From Allopusillimonas soli (GTDB lineage: Bacteria; Pseudomonadota; Gammaproteobacteria; Burkholderiales; Burkholderiaceae_B), in contig NZ_SDQC01000006.1 in assembly GCF_004153445.1 (NCBI RefSeq), forward strand, positions 186,001-250,000: 64,000 nt of DNA, in the 5' to 3' direction. This document shows, piece after piece, positions 17,602 through 25,392 of this stretch. Position 1 is the stretch's first letter; the number at the start of each line of letters is the position of its first letter. The translations under genes were made by a program, and so were the position numbers. Under the pieces are notes generated by a model. The model did no database searches. It worked only from the letters and a program-made list of their open reading frames with translations, and was not told where the DNA came from.

Positions 17602-17734
17602 GGCGATCTCGGGTTAAAGATGCCAATGATCTCATGCCATGCGCCAACCCGCCAGCGAGCGGGCCGGGCGGCCGGACAAGTCCGGCTGGCAACTGCCGCG
17701 GCCCAATATGCGCCGGCACACTGCCGCTGGGAAC

Positions 17735-18700
17735 CTACGCAATGGTCTGGGCAAGCCGCAGCACGGTGACACCAGGCCGTATGTTCGCGACTGACGGCAT
17801 GATAAGCACGCAGTTGTCGTAAGGCGCGACCACAGGCTCGCCATCCTCCCATCCTATCAGCGTGCCCGCGGCAAGGCTTTCGAGTCCCTTCCAGTCTCGG
17901 GCGAACCGAAATCGGCCGCTCGGCGAACTGATGGCTTGTGTCACGCGCAAGGCCTGTTGGCGCGAAGCATCCGCAGCAAGCCAGCCCGATGGAACATCGG
18001 CGCGGTCGAGCGTTTCCGCCTCGATGAGAAAACGCGCCATCTGATCCAGGGCTACGTCTCTCGACTCTGGCGCGCCATGGAAGCCGCACTCGATCAGCAA
18101 TGCACGGGTACCATTGTCATCCGGCGCTCCATGTCGGCCATAATCGCGCATGCGCACACCGGCGGCATGGCCGGCATCCGCAATGACGTTGGCCGGATTG
18201 CCGAGCCGAAGAGCAAGGTCTATGTTGCGCTGGTGCATCCCGGTAAGCTGCAATGGCACGTCGGACGTCGACATCGAGTGAAAGTCCATGAGCCAATCCG
18301 CCTGGTCAACCCATGGCCGCAGTTCGGCAGCGCGGCGCCGCTCGCTTGTCGTCGGGTCCGCAAGCTTGTCCGGGCTCCAGACGCGATTGAGATCTTCGTC
18401 AACAAAACGGGAAGGCAGATAATCGCTGGGGTCGAACCGGTCAAAAGCCGCCAGATTGCAGAATGCCAGGGTCAGCGTTCCCCTGCGTGGACACAGCCCG
18501 CTTGCCAAAAACGCTTTGAGCGCCCACGCGCCGCACAGTTCGTTGCCGTGAATCAGTGCGCTCAACATGACTTTGTTGCCAGGCTCACCGGTGTCAAAAT
18601 GCCAGACCCCCGGTGTTCCGGTATTGCCCAGCCGCTCGGCGGAAAGATCCGGACAGGCGAGCGCAAACGGACGCGGTGGTGACACGGCAGCGTGAGTCAT
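17735..18700 (-). CDS. Succinylglutamate desuccinylase/aspartoacylase family protein
   Basis: A zinc-dependent M14-like amidohydrolase of 321 residues. HGNE in SALIHGNELCGAW supplies the first His and Glu zinc ligands, and VDEDLNRVW is the family substrate-binding Asn-Arg. A second His is expected in LMDFHSMST. A C-terminal beta domain with a GTLIGWEDGEPV turn is usual in the AstE/AspA group. True AstE genes lie in an ast operon, which is absent here, so the acyl-amino acid substrate is unknown. It is the first gene on this strand after the tRNA. Confidence 0.85.
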   Translation of the reverse strand: MTHAAVSPPRPFALACPDLSAERLGNTGTPGVWHFDTGEPGNKVMLSALIHGNELCGAWALKAFLASGLCPRRGTLTLAFCNLAAFDRFDPSDYLPSRFVDEDLNRVWSPDKLADPTTSERRRAAELRPWVDQADWLMDFHSMSTSDVPLQLTGMHQRNIDLALRLGNPANVIADAGHAAGVRMRDYGRHGAPDDNGTRALLIECGFHGAPESRDVALDQMARFLIEAETLDRADVPSGWLAADASRQQALRVTQAISSPSGRFRFARDWKGLESLAAGTLIGWEDGEPVVAPYDNCVLIMPSVANIRPGVTVLRLAQTIA

Positions 18701-18726
18701 GAGGCGCTTCCCTTGCTTTTTCTTGG

Positions 18727-18801
18727 TGGCGTCCCCGGCAGGAATCGAACCTGCAATCTTCCCTTAGGAGGGGAAAGTTATATCCATTTAACTACAGGGA
18801 C
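18727..18801 (-). tRNA. tRNA-Arg (anticodon CCT)
   Basis: On the minus strand the sequence folds into a full cloverleaf. The acceptor arm is GTCCCTG paired with CGGGGAC, with discriminator G and an encoded CCA. The anticodon stem TTCCC/GGGAA encloses the loop CTCCTAA, giving anticodon CCT (reads AGG). The T arm contains GGTTCGATTCC. No variable-arm insertion is present. The gene lies 26 bases upstream of the aspartoacylase-like gene and borders the accessory block on its other side. Confidence 0.97.
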
Positions 18802-19053
18802 AACGGGTTTTCATGGAGTATAACGTAAGCCGCATGTACACTAGCTTTAGCTAGGAATGACGCGGCTTTCTTATGACAACCTTCACTCAAGTGGGCAAAA
18901 AATGGCGTGCCCAAATCGCGCCGCGCCATACCCTGCAATCAGCGTTGCTTCCTGCATGTTTACCGCCTGCGAAACGATACCCATGCGCCATGTAACAGCA
19001 GCCTTGGGGGCAATTCCCGGCTCTTTCATTGTGGGGACTATTGTTTTAATGTC

Positions 19054-20826
19054 TTAAACAATCGATTCTTGATCTGTCTTCCCACCCGACTCCACCTGCA
19101 GCGTACTGATCGATCTATGCTCATCGTGAGACTCACAACGCAGGAAGTCAAAATCACACCCTTGGTCAGCCTGCAGTACATGTTTCTGATACAACCATGC
19201 ATAGCCGCGAAGAGACATTGGCTCCTTGCTTTCAAAATTGGCCATACGCCTGGCCATTTCAACTGCATCGACGAGAAGATCAATGCGTTGGCGCGATACC
19301 GACAGGCGAATACGATCACCATTTTGCACAAAAGCCAGGGGGCCACCTATCGCTGCCTCAGGGGTGACATGCAGTACAACAGTGCCATAAGCAGTGCCGC
19401 TCATACGCGCATCTGATATCCGCACCATATCTCGCACACCAGCGTGAGCCAACTTGGAAGGGATCGGAATATATCCCGCTTCTGGCATCGCTGATGCTTT
19501 TGGTCCAGCGTTGCGCAGAACAAGAATGTCATCCGCATTAACGTCCAAATCAGGTGAATCCAACCTATCAGCCATATCTTCAAGCGTGTCGAAAACAACC
19601 GCACGTCCTTCATGTTCGAACAGCCGCTCGTCGGCCGCCGCCACCTTGATGAGTGCCCCCTGTGGAGCCAGGCTTCCGTATAGTGCGCGAAGACCGCCTC
19701 CTTCGTAAACAGGATCAGCGCGCCGACGAACTACATTCGTATCTGACCATAGTTGCGCATCGTCAAGCTCTTCGCCTAGTTTGCGCCCCGTGACAGTCAA
19801 ACAGTCTAAATGCAGCAGGTCACGAATCTCTCTCATTACGGCCGGCAGCCCGCCTGCCGCGTTGAGATCCTCCATGTAATGGGTTCCTGTGGGCTTAAGG
19901 TTAACCAGTACGGGGGTGTCCTTGGATAGTTTGTTCAACAGATCAAGGCTCACTGTAATACCTAATCGTCCAGCTATTGCTGTTAAATGAATAAGGGCAT
20001 TTGTCGACCCTCCCACAGCAAGTAGAACCCGCAGTGCGTTCTCGACCGACTTCTGCGTAACAATCCGATCAGGTGTGACATTCTGCCGCGCCAACCAGAC
20101 TGCCTGCCGACCTGTGGCTTCGGCTGCCCTCAACCTATCTGCATGAACCGCCGGGATAGTGGCGCTACGGGGCAACATCATGCCAATGGCTTCGGCAATG
20201 CAGGCCATGGTGCTTGCAGTTCCCATTACCGCACAGGTGCCTGCCGTTGTAGCCAGTTGGCCTTCGATCTCCTCAATCTGCTCCGATGAGATATCGCCGC
20301 CACGAAAGTTTGACCAATGCCGCCGACAATCAGTGCATGCTCCAAGCCGCTCCCCCATATATCGGCCAGTCATCATCGGACCACCCACAAGTTGAATGGC
20401 GGGGCGCCCTGCCGACAAGGCACCCATCAATTGGGCAGGAACGGTTTTGTCACACCCTCCCACTAGCACCACACCGTCCATGGGCTGTGCCCGCACCATT
20501 TCCTCGACGTCCATTGACATCAAGTTCCGGAACATCATGCTGGTCGGATAGATAAACGGCTCTCCAAGCGATACCGTTGGGAATGTGATCGGAAGAGCAC
20601 CCGCCGCCAGTACGCCACGCTTGACCGCTTCGATCAGCTCAGGAAAATGCCTGTGGCAATTATTGAAACCACTCCGCGAGTCAGCAATACCAATAATTGG
20701 CCGATCCAGCTCATCCCCTGAATACCCCATCGATCGCGCAAAAGATCGACGCAGATACCGTGAGAACTCAATGTCACCGTAATGCGTCAAGCCCCGATAT
20801 AGGCCCCGCTGCTTATTGTCAAGCAT
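19054..20826 (-). CDS. IlvD/Edd family dehydratase, pentonate-dehydratase subgroup
   Basis: A 590-residue iron-sulfur dehydratase. These enzymes remove water from 2,3-dihydroxy acids to give 2-oxo acids. The three cluster cysteines are C57 (FNNCHRHF), C125 (GGCDKT) and C198 (AGTCAVMGTAST). This spacing and the MGTAST sequence point to the [2Fe-2S] L-arabinonate/D-xylonate dehydratase branch rather than IlvD proper. The start at 20826 gives MLDNKQRG, 4 bases after the upstream dehydrogenase stop; an earlier ATG would lie inside that gene. It is the last gene of the dioxygenase operon. Its sugar-acid or other diol-acid substrate is unknown. Confidence 0.88.
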   Translation of the reverse strand: MLDNKQRGLYRGLTHYGDIEFSRYLRRSFARSMGYSGDELDRPIIGIADSRSGFNNCHRHFPELIEAVKRGVLAAGALPITFPTVSLGEPFIYPTSMMFRNLMSMDVEEMVRAQPMDGVVLVGGCDKTVPAQLMGALSAGRPAIQLVGGPMMTGRYMGERLGACTDCRRHWSNFRGGDISSEQIEEIEGQLATTAGTCAVMGTASTMACIAEAIGMMLPRSATIPAVHADRLRAAEATGRQAVWLARQNVTPDRIVTQKSVENALRVLLAVGGSTNALIHLTAIAGRLGITVSLDLLNKLSKDTPVLVNLKPTGTHYMEDLNAAGGLPAVMREIRDLLHLDCLTVTGRKLGEELDDAQLWSDTNVVRRRADPVYEGGGLRALYGSLAPQGALIKVAAADERLFEHEGRAVVFDTLEDMADRLDSPDLDVNADDILVLRNAGPKASAMPEAGYIPIPSKLAHAGVRDMVRISDARMSGTAYGTVVLHVTPEAAIGGPLAFVQNGDRIRLSVSRQRIDLLVDAVEMARRMANFESKEPMSLRGYAWLYQKHVLQADQGCDFDFLRCESHDEHRSISTLQVESGGKTDQESIV

Positions 20827-20830
20827 TCGA

Positions 20831-21817
20831 CTACTCCGCCTTAGATCCCCATACCTGAGGATTGACCATTGCTTCGGGCTGTTTGTTAGTGAGGGCATCG
20901 ATCAGATTGCGAGTAGCAAGGTCTATCATTGCGCGACGCGTTTCTACAGTCCCGCTGCCCACATGGGCTTGCAACACCACGTTACGCATGCTGCAAAGCG
21001 GGCTTTCCGCAGGCAGTGGCTCTTTTACCATCACATCCAAGCCAGCCCCAGCAATTTCGCCAGATTTCAATGCCTCAACCAAAGCCTGCTCGTCAACTAC
21101 CGCCCCCCGCGACGTATTAATGAGGTAGGCTGACGACTTCATTATCTTAAGCTCACGCTCGCCGATGCTATTGCGAGTGGCATCCGTCAAGGGAACATGA
21201 ATGCTCAAAAAATCCGCCTCTGCCAAGAGCGCCTCACGATCGCGATACTCGGCTAAGCCCTCGCTTTCGGCGTCTGAACAGCGATTTCGATTGTGGTAGA
21301 TCACGTTCATATCGAAGGCTTTCGCAGTTTTTGCTACGACTCGCCCTATGCGACCCATGCCAAGCAAACCCAGTGTTTTTCCGCGAATGTCACGAGTAAG
21401 TGCTGGCGCCCCCTTGCTTGCCCAGGTTCCATCACGCACATAGGTGTCTCCATTGAGCATATCGCGGCCAAGGATAATAATCATTCCAAAAACGAGATCA
21501 GCAACAGCAGAGTCTAATACCCTAGGCGTATTGCAAACAAGAATGTTACGAGCATTAGCAGCGGCCACGTCCACATTATCGAACCCCACCGCAAAGTTCG
21601 AAATTACGCGCAACTTAGGCATAGAGGCCATGACCCCTTCGTCAAGTTTCGTTCGTACAGTGCACACTATGCCGGCTATTTCCTGCAGTCGGTCCGAGTC
21701 AAGGGCATCTTCCAGGCGCTTTCCGACCGGCACATCCACGATATTGAAGTTCGCTTCAATACTGGTACGTAGATCCTCAGGCACAGGCGCAGAAACAATG
21801 ACATAGGGGTGGGACAT
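20831..21817 (-). CDS. D-isomer-specific 2-hydroxyacid dehydrogenase
   Basis: An NAD(P)-dependent oxidoreductase of 328 residues interconverting 2-oxo and D-2-hydroxy acids, of the GhrB/hydroxypyruvate reductase type. The Rossmann fingerprint is GLLGMGRIGRVVAKTAKAF. Catalytic Arg (INTSRGAVVDE), Glu (GLDVMVKEPLP) and His (LQAHVGSGT) are all present. It sits in the middle of the dioxygenase operon, 39 bases after the small 69-residue gene and 4 bases before the dehydratase. The pairing with a dihydroxyacid dehydratase suggests it reduces or oxidises the same pathway's 2-oxo acid. The true substrate is not known. Confidence 0.9.
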   Translation of the reverse strand: MSHPYVIVSAPVPEDLRTSIEANFNIVDVPVGKRLEDALDSDRLQEIAGIVCTVRTKLDEGVMASMPKLRVISNFAVGFDNVDVAAANARNILVCNTPRVLDSAVADLVFGMIIILGRDMLNGDTYVRDGTWASKGAPALTRDIRGKTLGLLGMGRIGRVVAKTAKAFDMNVIYHNRNRCSDAESEGLAEYRDREALLAEADFLSIHVPLTDATRNSIGERELKIMKSSAYLINTSRGAVVDEQALVEALKSGEIAGAGLDVMVKEPLPAESPLCSMRNVVLQAHVGSGTVETRRAMIDLATRNLIDALTNKQPEAMVNPQVWGSKAE

Positions 21818-21856
21818 GAAATCCTCCTTATTGATATGGGTTGATATGGGTGTGCT

Positions 21857-22066
21857 CTATTGCACTAGCCCTTCGATATCAGTGGCGAAAATAGGCTGCT
21901 CATTCGAGCTGACAAGTTCAGGGTTATTCGGGTGCTCCAGATAACGTCCAATTATCCAGGCCCCATCCTGGGGATTCTCAGTCACCTCAACGATGGCACC
22001 ATCTGCTAGCTTCACTCGTACTCCAGGCACCAGCTCGTTGAGATTTATTGTCTTAGAATCAGGCAT
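21857..22066 (-). CDS. Small conserved-looking protein of unknown function in the dioxygenase operon
   Basis: A 69-residue acidic protein (MPDSKTINLNELVPGVRVKL at the start) that I do not recognise. Alternating hydrophobic residues in VRVKLADGAIVEVTENPQ and GAWIIGRYLEH suggest a small beta-barrel, SH3- or KOW-like. It has no cysteines, no signal peptide and no membrane segment. The start at 22066 is set by AGGAG 6 bases upstream; an in-frame ATG 18 bases earlier has no such site. It lies 28 bases after the ferredoxin gene and 39 before the dehydrogenase, so it is an operon member and may assist the oxygenase or its redox chain. Confidence 0.7.
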   Translation of the reverse strand: MPDSKTINLNELVPGVRVKLADGAIVEVTENPQDGAWIIGRYLEHPNNPELVSSNEQPIFATDIEGLVQ

Positions 22067-22094
22067 GATGTTCTCCTGTGCCATACATAATGCG

Positions 22095-22421
22095 TCACAA
22101 CATAAGTTGTTCTACCGGTATACGTACACTCATACCAGCCAGCGAATCAGTCATGATTATTTGACAGGAAAGGCGACTAGTAGGCGACGGATCTGGCACG
22201 ATCTGAAGCAGCGCTGATTCCGACATATCGGGAGCAGCGATTGCGCTGAAATGCTCTGGGTCGACATGCACATGACAGGTGCCGCATATCGCCCCGCCGC
22301 CGCACTCGGCAACAATACCTTCGATACCCTCCCGTCTGGCCGCCTCCATCAGAGACCAGCCTACTGGGACATCAATAGGTTGCTCAGTACCGTCGGGCAG
22401 CACAAATTTCACTATGGGCAT
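22095..22421 (-). CDS. [2Fe-2S] ferredoxin, putidaredoxin type
   Basis: A 108-residue electron carrier. Cluster cysteines are in AECGGGAICGTCHVHV (spacing C-x5-C-x2-C) and a fourth in RLSCQIIM, the adrenodoxin/putidaredoxin pattern rather than the Rieske type. It would pass electrons from the neighbouring flavoprotein reductase to the dioxygenase alpha subunit. Its ATG shares one base with the stop codon of the reductase gene (TAATG), so the two are translationally coupled. The length is normal for the family. Confidence 0.93.
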   Translation of the reverse strand: MPIVKFVLPDGTEQPIDVPVGWSLMEAARREGIEGIVAECGGGAICGTCHVHVDPEHFSAIAAPDMSESALLQIVPDPSPTSRLSCQIIMTDSLAGMSVRIPVEQLML

Positions 22422-23644
22422 TATTGGGATTCCTCCTCTGGAGAAATAGTGACGGGGGCGGCGACATCGGCCGGCATACCGATCCGCTTGATGTTCTTAA
22501 CAAACTCTATGGGACTGTCCACTGCCTCAACCACGGCCAAAGTGCCGCCCTGGTAACGTTCCACAATCCATCCGTTCCGTGTGACAAGAATGTTTTCTTC
22601 GCATGGCACTCCGGGCCGAATTAAACCCGCAACCTGTAGCCGTCTGCCATGCTGCTCCGACCAGAACGTGCAAGGACGATGTGCCGGTAATGGTTTTCTC
22701 GCAATCACCGTAGCAACAATGCGAGCTTGCTCCAGCGCATTCTGAACACTCTCCACGCGAACATGCGCATTAAGGATGGAGCGATAGCGGCTCGCACAAT
22801 CGCCAATTGCATAAACATTGCGTGAAGAGGTGCGGCAGATCTCATCCACCACAATGCCGTTATTGCAGGCAAGGCCGGCCAACTCAGCCAACCTAGTATT
22901 GGGCGCCGCCCCAACGGAAGCTAACAAAACATCCGCTTCAAGCCATTGCCCGCAATCGAGCTCAACACGCCACGAACTCTCTTCATACGCACATTGACGA
23001 ACGGCGCTACCGTGGATCAAAGTGATGCCTGCTTCCCTATGCATCCGCTCAAACTCGCGCGAGGTGTGGGCAGAAACACGACCGGCCATTAATGTAGTCG
23101 CTTGCTCCAACACCGTCACACGAGCGCCCAAACCTATTGCCGTAGACGCCACCTCCAAACCTAAATAGCCCCCGCCGACAACCAGCAAGTGCTTACCAGC
23201 CGCTAACTTGCTCCTTAGACGCAATGCATCATCCGCTGTACGAATCATGTGCAAACCTGGATTATCCAGGCTTGGCAACTCCCGCGCGCTCGCACCCAAA
23301 GCCAATACGCATTGCCGGAAATTGATTCTGCGCCCCAAGTCGGTAATCAATTGACGAGTGTCTGTATCGACTCGCGTAACGCGCTCCCCTCTTAGGAAAG
23401 TTATCTTTTGCTTCTCATAGTTGTCCGCAGCCTTCAGTTCAATACGATCAAATGTGGTTTGGCCTGCAAGGAATGCTTTGGATAGCGGCGGCCGTTGATA
23501 GGGTATGCGAGACTCCTCTCCCAGCAGAATAATGCTCTCCTCATAGCCCGCAGCACGTAGAGCAAAAGCGCATTCGACGCCGGCATGGCCTGCACCGACA
23601 ATGACTGTGTCTGCTTTGATCGATTCATTTTGTATGCCGACCAA
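22421..23644 (-). CDS. FAD-dependent ferredoxin reductase (BphA4/PdR type)
   Basis: An NAD(P)H-dependent flavoprotein that reduces the partner ferredoxin. The FAD-binding fingerprint is ADTVIVGAGHAGVECAFALR, RIPYQRPPLSKAFLAG is characteristic of this reductase family, and the NAD-binding fold is LLVVGGGYLGLEVASTAIGL. NVYAIGDCAS is the second FAD motif. I place the start at a TTG at 23644 because GGGAGG stands 5 bases before it. In-frame ATGs at 23659, 23674, 23695 and 23719 lack a good ribosome site, though any could be used; the product is about 407 to 432 residues. It shares TAATG with the ferredoxin gene. Confidence 0.9.
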   Translation of the reverse strand: MVGIQNESIKADTVIVGAGHAGVECAFALRAAGYEESIILLGEESRIPYQRPPLSKAFLAGQTTFDRIELKAADNYEKQKITFLRGERVTRVDTDTRQLITDLGRRINFRQCVLALGASARELPSLDNPGLHMIRTADDALRLRSKLAAGKHLLVVGGGYLGLEVASTAIGLGARVTVLEQATTLMAGRVSAHTSREFERMHREAGITLIHGSAVRQCAYEESSWRVELDCGQWLEADVLLASVGAAPNTRLAELAGLACNNGIVVDEICRTSSRNVYAIGDCASRYRSILNAHVRVESVQNALEQARIVATVIARKPLPAHRPCTFWSEQHGRRLQVAGLIRPGVPCEENILVTRNGWIVERYQGGTLAVVEAVDSPIEFVKNIKRIGMPADVAAPVTISPEEESQ

Positions 23645-23759
23645 CCTATCCTCCCACATGTATCCTGGTGTCATGGCTACTACATACTTATGCATGCCCG
23701 CATTGACGCAAATGCACACTACACAAGCATCCTTGCGGCGCTTCTCACGCCACAGGTAA

Positions 23760-24314
23760 TCAAAAGAACGTTGTCAACGCTTTAGACAACAGCACATTCT
23801 GATCTAAAAAAATTTCACGGGTGAGAATCTTCCAATCACCGCCAACGCCCAGCAAGGTGTCCAACCGTTTTCCCACAAACAGGCTTTCCTCATCCTGGAG
23901 GCGGTTCTGATACACAAGAAAGCGCGACCGCACTTTTACCTGCTTCCCCCCTTCCGCCCCTTCTCTCAAATCAAGCACACGTATATTGGATACCAAATGA
24001 GAGACACGTGATGCTGGCTCCTCGGCCCAATGAATTCCCGTCCCAATCTGAGCCACGCGTTGGCGTAATGTATTGATACCCTCATCAAACCAGGCAGCCT
24101 CGCCTTTGGCCGAATACTCCTGATCCATCGCATCGCGGCGGACATTGCGCGCAAGAGGCATACGGTACTGAATGTCCTCGTGTAGCAACTCCAGCCACTT
24201 GTCGAAACGGCGTTCGTCCAACAGGTCGGCCTCCCGAAAATAGAATTGCTGGATATCCCACCAAAGCTCGATTGAGCTAGACTGAGCCGACTGTTGCACA
24301 TCGGATTCCATCAT
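23760..24314 (-). CDS. Aromatic-ring-hydroxylating dioxygenase, beta subunit
   Basis: The small structural subunit of a three-component Rieske dioxygenase, about 184 residues with the cystatin/NTF2-like fold of the family. Supporting sequence: ELWWDIQQFYFREADLLDER near the N-terminus, then WLELLHEDIQYRMPL, and the C-terminal segment LLGVGGDWKILTREIFLDQN. The start at 24314 is chosen because GGAGG lies 5 bases upstream; the next codon is also ATG, and a longer frame reaches into gntR. It follows gntR on the same strand. Its alpha partner is transcribed divergently from 25393, an uncommon separation. Confidence 0.9.
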   Translation of the reverse strand: MMESDVQQSAQSSSIELWWDIQQFYFREADLLDERRFDKWLELLHEDIQYRMPLARNVRRDAMDQEYSAKGEAAWFDEGINTLRQRVAQIGTGIHWAEEPASRVSHLVSNIRVLDLREGAEGGKQVKVRSRFLVYQNRLQDEESLFVGKRLDTLLGVGGDWKILTREIFLDQNVLLSKALTTFF

Positions 24315-24379
24315 TTCATCCTCCCCAGTTGCGTGGCATTTCACGCAAATTCCACCCGCTCGCCGCTTGTTTTGTTTGA

Positions 24380-25132
24380 TCAAGAGTCACGCTTCACGCC
24401 ATTTGGCATACGGTCAAGCAAGCGCGACACTGTATTCTCAATATGGTTGCGAGCCAGTTGCCGAGCCAATTCCGGGTCGCCTCGTTCAATGGCGTCAAAA
24501 AGCAACTGATGCTCACGCTGAGCATCCGTACCACGACGAGCATTCGCCGAACGCGTACGGGATACTTCCAAGTTACGCACCAGTAACTGACTAAGGAAGC
24601 TGAAGAACTCAATGTAGTGTTCGTTCCGGGTCGCCTCCGCAACTGCCCGATGGAATCGCATATCAGCCTCAACACCGGCCACCACATTGTCAGTTTCAAT
24701 TGCATCAGCCATGTCCACTAACGCACCGCGCATGGCATCAATATCAGAATCAGTTCGGCGCAACGCTGCCAAAGAGGCGGCCTCGATCTCAAACCCCCTA
24801 CGAAGCTCCACAATACTAATGATCTGCTCGATATCGCCGTCTTCCGCAGCATGCATACGCAACACGGAAGGGCGAGCCACCGCCGTAATAGCGAGGCCCC
24901 GCCCTTGTTTGCTTTCCACAAGGCCATCAGCCTTCAAGCGCGACACGGCTTCGCGCAGGGCCGTACGCGAAACGCCCAACCGTTCGGCGATTACCTGCTC
25001 AGGAGGCAAAATTTCGCCAAGACGATATTGCCCGCTAGTAATTTCATTGATCAGAATTTCAGTAATTCGATCCGTTAGGCTGACGGGCTCGGATCGCCGA
25101 TCCGACTCTGGACGACGTTTAAGAAGGGCCAT
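24380..25132 (-). CDS. GntR family transcriptional regulator, FCD (FadR-type) subgroup
   Basis: A 250-residue regulator. The N-terminal winged helix is clear (YRLGEILPPEQVIAERLGVS, then RTALREAVSRLKADGLVE). The C-terminal all-helical FCD domain would bind an organic acid, with conserved D/H positions in VEADMRFHRAVAEAT. It is the first gene of the minus-strand dioxygenase operon and is divergent from the alpha-subunit gene, so it probably controls both from the intergenic region. The inducer is likely a carboxylic acid substrate or intermediate of this pathway. Confidence 0.92.
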   Translation of the reverse strand: MALLKRRPESDRRSEPVSLTDRITEILINEITSGQYRLGEILPPEQVIAERLGVSRTALREAVSRLKADGLVESKQGRGLAITAVARPSVLRMHAAEDGDIEQIISIVELRRGFEIEAASLAALRRTDSDIDAMRGALVDMADAIETDNVVAGVEADMRFHRAVAEATRNEHYIEFFSFLSQLLVRNLEVSRTRSANARRGTDAQREHQLLFDAIERGDPELARQLARNHIENTVSRLLDRMPNGVKRDS

Positions 25133-25160
25133 GTTTCAACACTCCAATTACTCGTGTTTA

Positions 25161-25173
25161 TAATATTATATTA
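25161..25173. promoter_or_regulatory. Possible GntR operator in the gntR/dioxygenase intergenic region
   Basis: A 13-base inverted repeat with perfect 6-base arms TAATAT and ATATTA lies 28 bases upstream of gntR in the 260-base divergent promoter region. FCD regulators usually bind short palindromes near their own start, so this is a candidate operator. A TATAAT-like sequence overlaps it. The surrounding DNA is very A+T rich, so chance symmetry is possible. I see no second good copy near the alpha-subunit gene. Confidence 0.35.
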
Positions 25174-25392
25174 CTAATGGAATTTTTGGAAGATAGAAAG
25201 GGAAAATACCTCAATAAAGCACGTAATTTGTATGGAATAAGCTTCGTATCTATTGCAGTTATTTTTGTAAATCATTGATATTAAACTAAAAATTAAATTT
25301 ATTTCGACTGCTAGCTTCAATAGCTCAATTCTCTTGATCTTATTAGTGTGATTATACTACAATCAAAGAAATCATTGAAAATGAGGATAGCC

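Noticed and set aside
18727-18801. tRNA-Arg as the attachment site of a genomic island
   Set aside because: No copy of the tRNA 3' end was found near 28600-28750 and no integrase gene is present; the block also lies on the 5' side of the tRNA.
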